Assembly (NCBI GenBank): GCA_020445745.1
Contig: JAGRGB010000029.1
Location: 124,001-188,000, forward strand
Source of the DNA: Rhodocyclaceae bacterium
Lineage (GTDB): Bacteria; Pseudomonadota; Gammaproteobacteria; Burkholderiales; Rhodocyclaceae
DNA length: 64,000 nucleotides
Direction of reading: 5' to 3'
The translations under genes and the position numbers were made by a program. The notes below the pieces were generated by a model that did no database searches, was not told where the DNA came from, and saw only the letters and a list, made by a program, of their open reading frames with translations. Positions 10,229 through 18,465 of the stretch are shown here, piece by piece. The first letter of the stretch is position 1. Every line of letters begins with the position of its first letter.

Positions 10229-10372
10229 CCGGAGCCATCGATCTCTAAATAGACGGGCCCGGCGTAGCGGGCATGCAACTCGCTATGCCAGCCGTTCGAC
10301 GTGGGCCGGCGGCGATGGTCTCGGTCGTCGGAGGCGCGGTTGCCCGCAGAACGCAAGATTGGAGAATTGATA

Positions 10373-11485
10373 GTGGTGACATTCGATCCGAGGGCGGCGA
10401 AGCTTGAAGTGTCCTCGATTTTCGCGGCGTTGCTGCTGGTGTTGATCGCCCTGCTCGGAGGCTGCGCCGGGCCGCAGGAGAAGGCGGACGAGCGGAAGAT
10501 CCAGACCTTGTGGCCCGAGCCGCCGGAGCGTCCGCGTTATCGCTTCGTGACCTTCCTGCGTTCGCTTTCCGACATTCGCGCCGAGGACGAAGACGAACGC
10601 CTGCAGCGTGTGCTGACGGGACGTTCCGCACGGGAGGAGCGGATCTACGGCTCGCCGGCCGACGTCGCGGCGAGGAATGGCCGCATCTACATTGCCGATC
10701 CGCTGCAGAACGCGATTGTCGTGTTCGATGTCCCGCGGCGCAAGGTCTTCCGCTTCGGCGTGCGCGAGCCGAACCGGCTGCAGAGGCCGGCGGCACTCGC
10801 GATCGACGGGCTCGGCCGGGTCTATGTGCTGGACAGCCAGGCCAAGAAAGTGATGGTGTTCGATGGGCTCGGCCTGTACCAGTCCGAATTTCGACTCGAA
10901 GAAGACTTCGCGAAGCCGGTCGGTATCGCCGTGGATCCGGCTGGTGAGCGTATCTATGTCGTCGATCGGGGCAGTCTGAATGGTGACGACCACAAGGTCG
11001 TCGTGTTTGGGCCGTCGGGCGAGCGGAAACTGGTACTGGGTAGCCGCGGCGAGGGCCCCGGCGAGTTCAGCATCCCGCTGACGGCGGAGGTCGGGCCGGA
11101 TGGCGCGCTGGTCGTTCTCGACGCGGGCAATTTCCGGGTACAGATCTTCGACCGCGAGGGCACGTTCGTGCGCCAGTTCGGGAGCGCGGGCAACGGTCTC
11201 GGCCAGTTCTCGCGGCCGCGGGGACTGGCGGTCGATGGGGAGGGCCGGATCTACGTCTCCGACGCGAACTTCAACAACCTGCAGATCTTCGATTGGGACG
11301 GGCAACTCCTGATGACCATCGGTCGGCCGGATCCGCGCGGCGCGCCCGGCGAATTCTCGCTGATCGGGCAACTGGCGGCGGACGCGTCCGGCTATCTGTA
11401 CGTGGCCGATCTGTTCTTCCGGAAAGTCGAAGTGTACGACCACCTGTCCGATGCGCAAGCCGCCCGCTACATGCCGGCACGATAG
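10373..11485 (+). CDS. NHL-repeat (six-bladed beta-propeller) lipoprotein
   Basis: 370 residues from the GTG at 10373, which has GGAG eight bases upstream; the frame is open further 5' but with no ribosome-binding site. A hydrophobic N-terminal segment ends in a lipobox (LIALLGGC, Cys about residue 33), so it is a predicted lipoprotein. The rest is built of NHL-type blades with the recurring pattern of a strand, then a Gly- and Asp-rich turn and a Tyr-Val/Val-Leu-Asp motif (IYIADP, VYVLDS, IYVVDR, LVVLDAG, IYVSDA, LYVADL: six copies). Propellers of this kind are protein-binding or scaffold domains. It lies 80 bases before a pentaheme cytochrome c, suggesting a shared periplasmic or surface redox function. 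The substrate is unknown. Confidence 0.82.
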   Translation: MVTFDPRAAKLEVSSIFAALLLVLIALLGGCAGPQEKADERKIQTLWPEPPERPRYRFVTFLRSLSDIRAEDEDERLQRVLTGRSAREERIYGSPADVAARNGRIYIADPLQNAIVVFDVPRRKVFRFGVREPNRLQRPAALAIDGLGRVYVLDSQAKKVMVFDGLGLYQSEFRLEEDFAKPVGIAVDPAGERIYVVDRGSLNGDDHKVVVFGPSGERKLVLGSRGEGPGEFSIPLTAEVGPDGALVVLDAGNFRVQIFDREGTFVRQFGSAGNGLGQFSRPRGLAVDGEGRIYVSDANFNNLQIFDWDGQLLMTIGRPDPRGAPGEFSLIGQLAADASGYLYVADLFFRKVEVYDHLSDAQAARYMPAR

Positions 11486-11565
11486 TGGGCACGCGACTTG
11501 CGTACCGATCGTCGGCGGTAGCAGTCCAATCGTCGAGCCAAGGGCGGAATTTCTCAGGGGGAAGG

Positions 11566-12504
11566 ATGAGCAAGATCAACTGGACGGGTCGGGCGGTACT
11601 AGTGGCCGGCATCGTGTCGATGGGAAGCGCGTTTGGCCAGGTCAACAATCGGAAGGACACCGAGTTCGACAACAACAAGGGCATCGCGTACACCCGGCAC
11701 AATCTGACGCAGCGGGCGCCAGCCGACGCGACCAAGACGCCGAACGGCAGCCTGATGGATGCCTTCCGCAACAATTACGGGCAGATCTGCGTGTACTGCC
11801 ATACGCCCCACGGCGCCAGCGCCGCGGTCGGGGCACCGCTGTGGAACCGCACGCGCAAGTCGCACACCTTCCAGACCTACGCCGAGCTCGGGACGGTCAC
11901 GCTGACCCAGGCGATTTCCCAGCCGGGTGCCAACTCGCTGACCTGTCTGTCCTGTCATGACGGCACCACCGCAGTGGATTCGATCATCAACATGCCGGGT
12001 TCCGGCAACTACGATCCCGCACAGGCAACGCGGGACGACGACACTGCGATCAATGCGTTCCTCGGTACCTGGGTACCCGGACAGGGCGATACCTTCCAGC
12101 ACATGAAGCTGGATGCCGACACCAGCAATCCGGACAGCTGCCTGTCCTGCCACAGCCCGGACGGGATCGTCGCGGCACAGAGCTTCTCGACCTTCGCGAT
12201 CGGTACCGACCTGCGCAACGATCACCCGGTCGGCATCGTGTTCCCGACCGCCAATCCGGACTTCAACACGACCACCGGCACTACCGCGCGGGGCGATGTC
12301 TACTTCGATCTCGACGGTGACAGCCGGATGGACAAGGGTGAGGTGCGCCTCTACAACACCGGCGACGGTCCCGAGGTCGAATGTGGCTCCTGCCATGACC
12401 CACACGGCGTTGAGAGCGCCGGTCCTGGCAGTCAGTTCAACGCGACCTTCCTGCGCGTGTCGAACAACGGCAGTGGCCTCTGCATGACCTGCCACGTCAA
12501 GTAG
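11566..12504 (+). CDS. Secreted pentaheme c-type cytochrome
   Basis: 312 residues. ATG at 11566 follows AGGGGGAAGG. An N-terminal signal peptide (about residues 1-25, cleavage near GSAFG) sends it to the periplasm. Five CXXCH heme c sites are present: CVYCH, two CLSCH, CGSCH and CMTCH, with the second and third and the last two in the doubled-CXXCH style (CHDPHG after site four). Distal His candidates are few, so the ligation is not predictable. Such proteins carry electrons in periplasmic or outer-membrane respiratory chains. The preceding NHL lipoprotein is its likely operon partner. No NrfA- or HAO-like active-site motif was noticed, so I assign no enzymatic reaction. Confidence 0.88.
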   Translation: MSKINWTGRAVLVAGIVSMGSAFGQVNNRKDTEFDNNKGIAYTRHNLTQRAPADATKTPNGSLMDAFRNNYGQICVYCHTPHGASAAVGAPLWNRTRKSHTFQTYAELGTVTLTQAISQPGANSLTCLSCHDGTTAVDSIINMPGSGNYDPAQATRDDDTAINAFLGTWVPGQGDTFQHMKLDADTSNPDSCLSCHSPDGIVAAQSFSTFAIGTDLRNDHPVGIVFPTANPDFNTTTGTTARGDVYFDLDGDSRMDKGEVRLYNTGDGPEVECGSCHDPHGVESAGPGSQFNATFLRVSNNGSGLCMTCHVK

Positions 12505-12540
12505 GCCGAGAGCCGGCCGACGATTCGGCCACGGTCCGGC

Positions 12541-12575
12541 AAGGCCGGTTTCCCCGCGGTTGGGAAACCGGCCTT
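12541..12575. terminator. Intrinsic terminator after the cytochrome gene
   Basis: A perfect 13-bp stem (arms 12541-12553 and 12563-12575, AAGGCCGGTTTCC and its complement) with a 9-base loop. Runs of A at one side and CTCGTTT on the other are short, so termination may work on both strands; the gene beyond is convergent. Confidence 0.75.
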
Positions 12576-12701
12576 CTCGTTTCCGGAAGATGGGAATTTC
12601 GCCGCAGTGGTTTGGGCACGACGCGGGGACGCGCGGACGGCCACCGGGGCCCGGATTCCTTCGTGGCACCAATCTTTACGATCGCGCCAGGCGCCGGGTC
12701 T

Positions 12702-13244
12702 TCAGTGCCGGCTGTTGCCGGCCAGGTCTTCCAGATGCACGCTGAACGCCTGGCGGCGGCGGTCGTCCAGGAAATGTCTCAGCGTCAGTGTCGAGGAGCG
12801 GAAGGCGATCTCGTCCCACGGGATCTCGTCTTCGGCAAACAGGCGTGCCTCGAGGGATTCCGCACCGGGCGCGAAATGCGGCGACGACATCCTCGCCAGG
12901 TAGAACAGATGCACCTGGCTGATGTGGGCGATGTTCACGAGGGAGAACAGCATGCCCAGTTCGACCTCCGCACAGACCTCCTCGCGCGTTTCGCGAAGTG
13001 CGGCTTCGCCGGTGGTCTCGTTGTTCTCCATGAAGCCCGCCGGTAGTGTCCACAGGCCATGGCGTGGCGCAATGGCCCGCCGTGCGAGCAGGATCCGGTC
13101 TTCGAATACCGGCAGCGTGCCGACCACCATCTTCGGGTTCTGGTAATGGATCGTGCCGCAGGACTCGCAGACGAATCTTGGCAGGGTGTCGCCTGCCGGC
13201 ACCTTGCGATCGACTTCCCGGCCGCATTTGGAGCAGTAGCGCAT
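12702..13244 (-). CDS. NUDIX hydrolase with N-terminal zinc ribbon (NudC-like)
   Basis: 180 residues from the ATG at 13244. Residues 3-35 form a zinc ribbon with CSKCG and CESCG. The NUDIX box lies at about residues 75-97: G-x5-E-x7-RE-x2-EE is intact (GFMENNE, RETREEVCA), so metal binding is expected, but the Gly that normally follows EE-x is Cys here. The layout (ribbon then NUDIX) resembles NADH pyrophosphatase NudC and ADP-ribose-type phosphatases; NudC itself is longer and carries a SQPWPFPxS motif that I do not see. A longer frame up to 13442 lacks support. It is monocistronic and divergent from flhD. Confidence 0.85.
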   Translation of the reverse strand: MRYCSKCGREVDRKVPAGDTLPRFVCESCGTIHYQNPKMVVGTLPVFEDRILLARRAIAPRHGLWTLPAGFMENNETTGEAALRETREEVCAEVELGMLFSLVNIAHISQVHLFYLARMSSPHFAPGAESLEARLFAEDEIPWDEIAFRSSTLTLRHFLDDRRRQAFSVHLEDLAGNSRH

Positions 13245-13574
13245 GGTCTGGCTTCCGTGATCGACTGTCGAGTTTAACAGCCGACGTGCCTTCGGACCGG
13301 CATGCTCGTGCGACGTGGCGCGCCACCGGTCGGGCGCCGCATCGCACCGATCCTGCGCCGCGGCTCCCGGGTTCGAGGCGGAGTCGGATCCGCGCACCGG
13401 GTGCAGGGCTGATGCCAACGTCTTCGTAACAGAATCTCTCAATTTGTAAGATCAATTCCTACCCTACAAGACCGGCGATTCGCACTCGATTTTGCCGCAC
13501 GCCCTGATGGTGCGGCTTTCCGGCCCGCAGGACAATTGACCACGTCGGACGAATACGATCGAACGGAGGTCGCG
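13245..13574. other. Divergent control region between the NUDIX gene and flhD
   Basis: 330 bases without a gene. It is less GC-rich around 13430-13470. An inverted pair TTGTA (13444-13448) and TACAA (13465-13469), 16 bases apart, could be an operator or part of the flhD promoter; no convincing sigma-70 pair was found. The flhD ribosome-binding site GGAGGT is at 13564-13569. Confidence 0.5.
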
Positions 13575-13892
13575 ATGAAGGTCACCGCGATTCACGAGGA
13601 AATCAGGGATCTCAATCTTGCCTATCTGATGCTCGCCCAGCAGTTGCTGCGGGAGGATCGCGAGTCGGCGATGTTCCGCCTGGGCATCGGTTCGGACGTC
13701 GCGGAACTGCTCGAAGAGTTGTCGCCGGGGCAGCTTCTGAAGATGGCCGGCGCGCAGATGCTGCTGTGCCGCTTCCGCTTCGACGACAGCAACATGCTGG
13801 GCGTCATGGCCGGAAAGGGCCGGCAAGGTGCCGCCGCCGGCATCCACGCCGCGATCATCGCGGCGAACAAGCCGGTCGAAGTGCTGGCCTGA
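13575..13892 (+). CDS. flhD: Flagellar master transcriptional activator FlhD
   Basis: 105 residues, the usual length. ATG at 13575 is five bases after GGAGGT; the open frame further upstream is not used. The sequence (IHEEIRDLNLAYLMLAQQLLREDRESAMFRLG) is the characteristic FlhD N-terminal helix pair that forms the dimer, and the Cys used for the inter-subunit disulfide in E. coli has a counterpart in LLCRFRFDD (about residue 71). With FlhC it forms the FlhD4C2 complex that activates class II flagellar genes. It is followed after 17 bases by flhC. Together they head the motility and chemotaxis block. Confidence 0.96.
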   Translation: MKVTAIHEEIRDLNLAYLMLAQQLLREDRESAMFRLGIGSDVAELLEELSPGQLLKMAGAQMLLCRFRFDDSNMLGVMAGKGRQGAAAGIHAAIIAANKPVEVLA

Positions 13893-13909
13893 GCCACGGT
13901 AGCGAATCC

Positions 13910-14452
13910 ATGAAGAACAAGAGCGTCATCCAGGAAGCGGAAGACATCCAGCGCGCGATCGAGATGGTCGAACTCGGCGCGCGCATGCAGATGCTCGAAG
14001 CGGAAACGGCACTGAGCCGGGAACGCCTCCTGAAACTGTACAAGGAGGTGCGCGGCGTGTCGCCGCCGAAGGGCATGTTGCCGTTCTCGACCGACTGGTT
14101 CATGACCTGGCAACCGAACGTGCATTCGTCGCTGTTCATGTCGCTCTACCGCTTCATGTGCGATACCAGTGGCCTGGCCGGCCTCGATGCGATCCTGAAG
14201 GCCTACCGCCTGTATCTCGAGCACATTGCAGCGGAGGAAATGGAAGAAGTGCTGAGCCTGACCCGGGCCTGGACCCTGGTCCGCTTCTTCGATGCCGATC
14301 TGCTCCAGTTCGCCACCTGCTCGGCATGTGGCGGCCGTTTCGTGGCCCACGCCTACGATCCGGTACAAGACTATGTCTGCGGCCTGTGCAATATGCCGTC
14401 TCGTGCCGGCAAGGGCCGCAAGAATTCAAGCTCGTCCCGAACACCCCTCTGA
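13910..14452 (+). CDS. flhC: Flagellar master transcriptional activator FlhC
   Basis: 180 residues. The protein has the FlhC helical core and the C-terminal zinc site with two pairs of cysteines, CSACGG (about residues 136-141) and CGLC (about residues 157-160), which bind one zinc in the FlhD4C2 complex. It lies 17 bases after flhD and ends at 14452, followed by a strong terminator, so flhDC forms its own short operon separate from motAB. The tail after the zinc site is basic and serine-rich, a normal feature. Confidence 0.97.
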   Translation: MKNKSVIQEAEDIQRAIEMVELGARMQMLEAETALSRERLLKLYKEVRGVSPPKGMLPFSTDWFMTWQPNVHSSLFMSLYRFMCDTSGLAGLDAILKAYRLYLEHIAAEEMEEVLSLTRAWTLVRFFDADLLQFATCSACGGRFVAHAYDPVQDYVCGLCNMPSRAGKGRKNSSSSRTPL

Positions 14453-14482
14453 CCTCCTCCTTGCTACGCAAGGGGTTCCATG

Positions 14483-14510
14483 CCGCTGACCGTGTCAGCG
14501 GTTTTTTTTT
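14483..14510 (+). terminator. Strong intrinsic terminator after flhC
   Basis: Stem CCGCTGAC (14483-14490) and GTCAGCGG (14494-14501) with a 3-base loop, followed by nine T (14502-14510). This is a textbook rho-independent terminator separating flhDC from motAB. Confidence 0.93.
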
Positions 14511-14823
14511 GGCAGGGCGAGGGCGGTGGCGGCCGTGACGGTGGATTCGCTCGAAGCGCTCCGCCTACCGGCAGCGATCGGCTGTGGGTCGCGGCATGTG
14601 GCCTGTGCCCGGGACTTCCTCGGCGGGCGCATCGGTGCCCCCGTCCCCGCGGCATTCCTGTCGCCCGCGCCTGCGACGGGGGAGCGTCGGGACCATCGCC
14701 AGCGTCATTTCGCGGCGCGGCTGGGGGCCTCAAGTTTGCTGGCACGCGACCGATAGCCGGTCTGTCAATCCAGTCGGCGCCGGCGCGCAGCCAACCGAAT
14801 CCTCTCGAGGACCAAACCAAGGC
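14511..14823. other. Intergenic region before motA
   Basis: 313 bases with no gene. It holds the sigma-28 promoter candidate at 14730-14756 and a GAGGA ribosome-binding sequence about 12 bases before the motA ATG. Long open frames crossing it are GC-rich noise. Confidence 0.6.
14730..14756 (+). promoter_or_regulatory. Sigma-28 (FliA) promoter for motAB
   Basis: TCAAGTTT, 11 bases, ACCGATAG. Compared with the enterobacterial sigma-28 consensus TAAAGTTT-N11-GCCGATAA this is seven of eight and six of eight, with the exact spacing. The predicted start near 14763 leaves a leader of about 60 bases. Its place between flhDC and motAB fits FliA-controlled class III genes. Confidence 0.75.
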
Positions 14824-15675
14824 ATGTTTCTGATCATCGGCTACGTTGTGATCCTGGCCGCGTCGCTGGGGACCTACGCGATTCACGGCAGTCTCGCGGC
14901 CCTGTGGGTGCCGACCGAATACGTCGCGATCATCGGGCTGACGATCGGCGGCTTCATCGCCGGCAACGGCATCAAGTCGATCAAGGCGACAGTCGGCGCG
15001 CTGCCGAGCATCTTCAAGGGCTCGCCCTACAACAAGACCTTCTACGTGGATCTGCTGGCGATGCTCTACGAGATCCTGTCCAAGGTGCGCAAGGAAGGGC
15101 TGATGTCGATCGAGGGCGACGTCGAAAATCCCGAGGCCAGCGCGATCTTCAGCAAGTACCCGAATTTCATGGCCGACCATCACGCGGTCGACTTCCTCAC
15201 CGACTATCTGAGGATGATGGTCGGCGGCAACCTCAATGCCTTCGAGATCGAGAATCTGATGGATGCCGAGATGGAAACCCACCATCAGGAAGCCCACGGG
15301 CCGGCCCACATCGTCTCCAAGGTGGCCGACTCGACGCCGGCGTTCGGCATCGTCGTGGCGGTGATGGGTGTCGTCAACGTGATGGGCTCGGTCGGCCAGC
15401 CGCCGGCGGTGCTGGGCAAGATGATCGGCGGCGCGCTGGTCGGCACCTTTCTCGGGATCCTGATCTCCTACGGCTTCATCGCGCCGATCGCCGGTCAGCT
15501 CGAGCAGCGGGTCGAGGAGGGTGGCAAGATCTATCAGTGCATGAAGGTCGTGTTGCTGGCGAGCATGAACGGCTATGCGCCGCAGGTCGCGATCGAGTTC
15601 GGCCGCAAGGTGCTGTTGTCGACCGACCGCCCGAGCTTCAGCGAGCTCGAGGAAGAGATCAAGAGCCGCAAGTGA
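14824..15675 (+). CDS. motA: Flagellar motor stator protein MotA
   Basis: 283 residues, as in E. coli (295). Four membrane helices are visible: about 1-20, 33-52, 170-195 and 200-220. The cytoplasmic loop between helices two and three has the charged residues that contact FliG, with Arg about 89 and Glu about 97 in VRKEGLMSIE, equivalent to R90 and E98 of E. coli. The Pro residues of helix three and four (VADSTPAFG, GQPPAV) are present. Five MotA subunits pair with two MotB subunits to make the proton-driven stator in the inner membrane. ATG at 14824 is chosen by homology; the frame is open upstream. motB follows 40 bases later. Confidence 0.97.
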   Translation: MFLIIGYVVILAASLGTYAIHGSLAALWVPTEYVAIIGLTIGGFIAGNGIKSIKATVGALPSIFKGSPYNKTFYVDLLAMLYEILSKVRKEGLMSIEGDVENPEASAIFSKYPNFMADHHAVDFLTDYLRMMVGGNLNAFEIENLMDAEMETHHQEAHGPAHIVSKVADSTPAFGIVVAVMGVVNVMGSVGQPPAVLGKMIGGALVGTFLGILISYGFIAPIAGQLEQRVEEGGKIYQCMKVVLLASMNGYAPQVAIEFGRKVLLSTDRPSFSELEEEIKSRK

Positions 15676-15715
15676 GCGACGCACCGATGCTGACGACGCC
15701 CGACGGTGACCGGGG

Positions 15716-16777
15716 ATGAGCGACGACACGCAGCAGCCGATCGTCGTCAAGCGCATCAAGAAGGGCGGCGGCGGTGCCCACGGGGGAGCGTGGAAGATCG
15801 CCTATGCGGACTTCGTCACCGCGATGATGGCCTTCTTCCTGTTGATGTGGTTGCTCGGCTCGACTGCCCAGGGAGACCTGGAGGGCATCGCCGACTTCTT
15901 CAACTCGCCGCTCAAGGTGGCGATGGATGGTGGCTCGGGCAGTGGCGACAGCAGCAGCATCATCAAGGGTGGTGGCGAAGACCTGACCCGCTCGGTCGGC
16001 CAGGTCCGGCGGGGCGAGGTCGATGCGGGCGGCGGTGATCGCGAACAGTCGGGAACCACACGGAACAGGAACACCGGCGAACAATCACCGATCGACGAAG
16101 AGGAGCGGCGCACCCTCGAGCGGCGGGAACGGGCGCGGCTGATCGACCTCAAGGGGCAGATCGAGGCCCTGGTCGAGGCCAGTCCGTCGTTGCGGGAAGT
16201 TCGCAACCAGCTGCTGATGGAACTCACCACCGAGGGATTGCGGATCCAGATCATCGACGAGCAGAACCGGCCGATGTTCGATGTCGCGAGTTCGGTGCTG
16301 AAGCCCTATACGAAAGAGCTGCTGCAGGTGATCGGTCGCAGTCTCAACGCGGTGCCCAACCGGATCAGCCTAACCGGCCATACGGACGCCGCCCGGTACG
16401 TCGGTGGCGAGACCGGATTCAGCAACTGGGAACTCTCCAGCGACCGCGCCAACGCGTCCCGCCGCGAGCTGGTCGCCGGCGGGCTCGATCCGGGCAAGAT
16501 CATTCGTGTGGTGGGACTGGCCGACACCCAGCCCTTCATCGAGGAGGACCCCGGCGCCGCCCAGAACCGCCGCATCGCGATCGTGGTGCTCACCCGAAGC
16601 CCCGAAGAGGCGGCCGGAGAAATGGCGGTCCGCGATGCCGGCGAAATCGCCGACGGCCAAGTCGCGCGGCGCATCGAGGCGGTCGGCGAGGAGAACGACG
16701 GAGCCCCGTCGGCGCCACCCCCCCGTGAGCCGCGTCGCAGTTTCCGCGAACGCTTCGAAGCGATGAAAAGGCGATGA
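15716..16777 (+). CDS. motB: Flagellar motor stator protein MotB
   Basis: 353 residues. A short basic N-terminus leads into one membrane helix (about residues 27-50, [19 protein letters not shown]) with the proton-binding Asp at residue 32, the same position as in E. coli. A plug-like segment and a charged linker (about 95-145) follow. The OmpA-like peptidoglycan-binding domain covers about residues 175-300, with LTGHTDA and NWELSSDRA. The C-terminal 50 residues are a low-complexity charged tail. Together with MotA it forms the stator anchored to the cell wall. Confidence 0.97.
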   Translation: MSDDTQQPIVVKRIKKGGGGAHGGAWKIAYADFVTAMMAFFLLMWLLGSTAQGDLEGIADFFNSPLKVAMDGGSGSGDSSSIIKGGGEDLTRSVGQVRRGEVDAGGGDREQSGTTRNRNTGEQSPIDEEERRTLERRERARLIDLKGQIEALVEASPSLREVRNQLLMELTTEGLRIQIIDEQNRPMFDVASSVLKPYTKELLQVIGRSLNAVPNRISLTGHTDAARYVGGETGFSNWELSSDRANASRRELVAGGLDPGKIIRVVGLADTQPFIEEDPGAAQNRRIAIVVLTRSPEEAAGEMAVRDAGEIADGQVARRIEAVGEENDGAPSAPPPREPRRSFRERFEAMKRR

Positions 16778-16780
16778 GCA

Positions 16781-16807
16781 TAAAGATGGTGCCTTCGAAG
16801 TCGATAA
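16781..16807 (+). promoter_or_regulatory. Sigma-28 (FliA) promoter for the che genes
   Basis: TAAAGATG, 11 bases, GTCGATAA. The -35 half matches TAAAGTTT in the five most conserved places and the -10 half differs from GCCGATAA by one base; spacing is exact. It lies directly after the motB stop, with the MCP start at 16842, giving a leader of about 28 bases. Confidence 0.7.
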
Positions 16808-16841
16808 CCCCTGCAGTGCAACCTGGTGCCGTGGATTCCCA

Positions 16842-18038
16842 ATGAACAGACCGCCTTTGCGATCGCATGGAAGTGCCGCTGCCTGGACCGTGGCAGTGGT
16901 CCTCGCCGCAGCCCTGGCGCCGGCGTCGCCGTGGACGGCGGTGGCGACCGGAGTGCTGGTCGCGGTGGGCTGGCTCTGGCTGGCGAGAGCCTCGGCGCAA
17001 GGCGCGTCGAACGCTGCAGCGGAAACCGTTCGCGCCCGTTCGGTTGCGGCAAGCGTCGAGCACGTTCGCGCCCTCGGCGAGGAATTCGCTGGCGGACTCG
17101 GCCAGGAGGCCGCGCTTCTGGGCGAGGAACTGCGTCGGGTGCAGACCCTGTTGGCCGATGCGATCAGCGAACTGACCGACAGCTTCCAGGGAATGGGCGA
17201 GCATATCCAGGCCCAGCACCTGCTGGCAGGGGAGGTGTCGGGTGCGGCCGTCAGCGCCGAATCGGCCCGGCAATTCGACGGCTTCATCAGCAACACCTCC
17301 GACGTCATGCAGCGCATCGTCGACAGCGTCATTGCCAACAGCAAGCTGGCAATGGAGCTGGTGGAGCTGACCGACGACATCGCGATGCGCAGCGAAGGCG
17401 TCGAGAGCATCCTCGGCGAGATCGGCGGAATCGCCAAGCAGACCAACCTGCTGGCACTCAACGCCGCGATCGAGGCAGCACGGGCGGGCGAAGCCGGCCG
17501 CGGTTTCGCGGTGGTCGCCGACGAGGTGCGGGACCTCTCCGGCCGCACCACCCACTTCAGCGAACAGATCGCCCAGCTCATGCAGGGCATGCGCGAAAGC
17601 GTCGCCAAGACCGAAACCGCGATCGCCCGGATGGCCTCCCAGGACATGAACTTCGCCCTCGAATCGAAGCGCGAACTGGAAACGGTCCTGAATGCGATCG
17701 AAGGGATCAACCAGCACCGCGAGCAATCGGTCGATTCGATCAATTCGCACGTCGGCAAGATCGAGGCCGAAGTAGGCCGGGCGATCACCGCGCTGCAGTT
17801 CCAGGACATGGTCTCGCAGTTGATCAACCACATCGGTGGCCGACTGCCGCTGGTCGACGCAGCCGGCCACGCACTGAACGATGCACTGCGTATGGCGACG
17901 GATGACCGACCCGACGTCACTGCGTTGGCGTCGCGGATGCAGGTTCTCAAGGAGCAACTCGAAGCGGCGCGACAGAAAAGCGCGAGAACGCCCGTCCGGC
18001 AGGAAGAAATCACGAGCGGTGACATCGAGCTCTTTTGA
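16842..18038 (+). CDS. Methyl-accepting chemotaxis-type signalling protein without periplasmic domain
   Basis: 398 residues. Residues about 14-50 are hydrophobic and form one hairpin or two short membrane helices; there is no periplasmic sensor. A coiled region leads to the MCP signalling tip near residues 205-245 with [20 protein letters not shown] and [11 protein letters not shown], the site that contacts CheW and CheA. The remainder is a long helix and a disordered tail ending in SGDIELF, a C-terminus shared in kind with CheD and with the response regulator at the right end of the window. It is transcribed from its own sigma-28 promoter candidate and lies 28 bases before cheY. Confidence 0.86.
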   Translation: MNRPPLRSHGSAAAWTVAVVLAAALAPASPWTAVATGVLVAVGWLWLARASAQGASNAAAETVRARSVAASVEHVRALGEEFAGGLGQEAALLGEELRRVQTLLADAISELTDSFQGMGEHIQAQHLLAGEVSGAAVSAESARQFDGFISNTSDVMQRIVDSVIANSKLAMELVELTDDIAMRSEGVESILGEIGGIAKQTNLLALNAAIEAARAGEAGRGFAVVADEVRDLSGRTTHFSEQIAQLMQGMRESVAKTETAIARMASQDMNFALESKRELETVLNAIEGINQHREQSVDSINSHVGKIEAEVGRAITALQFQDMVSQLINHIGGRLPLVDAAGHALNDALRMATDDRPDVTALASRMQVLKEQLEAARQKSARTPVRQEEITSGDIELF

Positions 18039-18065
18039 TTACGAACGACAATCAGGACATCAGTT

Positions 18066-18431
18066 ATGGCAAAGACAGTACTGACCGTGGATGACTCGCC
18101 TTCGATCCGGCAGATGGTGTCATTCACATTGAAAAGTGCCGGCTACGAGGTCATCGAGGCCGCCGACGGCATGGATGGCCTCGACAAGGCCAAGTCGCGC
18201 CCGGTCAACCTGGTCCTCACCGACCAGAACATGCCGCGCATGGACGGCATCTCGCTGATCAAGTCGCTGCGCGCGACGCCCCAGTACAAGAGCACGCCGA
18301 TCCTGATGTTGACCACCGAGTCGTCGGATTCGATGAAGACACAGGGGCGCGCTGCTGGTGCCACCGGCTGGCTGGTCAAGCCGTTCGATCCGCAGAAGCT
18401 GATCGAAGTCGTCAAGAAGGTCATCGGCTGA
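18066..18431 (+). CDS. cheY: CheY-type single-domain response regulator
   Basis: 121 residues, a single receiver domain. Phosphoacceptor Asp53 lies in LVLTDQNMPRMDG, the acidic pair is D9/D10, the conserved Thr is in LMLTTES and the Lys in WLVKPFDP. It is one of two CheY proteins in the cluster. This one is directly before the first cheA and is likely a partner of that kinase; the second copy (32853) has the E. coli spacing (D57) and stands beside cheZ, so it is the better candidate for the motor-binding CheY. Its role may be as a phosphate sink or in another output. Confidence 0.92.
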   Translation: MAKTVLTVDDSPSIRQMVSFTLKSAGYEVIEAADGMDGLDKAKSRPVNLVLTDQNMPRMDGISLIKSLRATPQYKSTPILMLTTESSDSMKTQGRAAGATGWLVKPFDPQKLIEVVKKVIG

Positions 18432-18465
18432 ACAGCGCGCGCAACCCAGCAACAGGAGACAGGCG

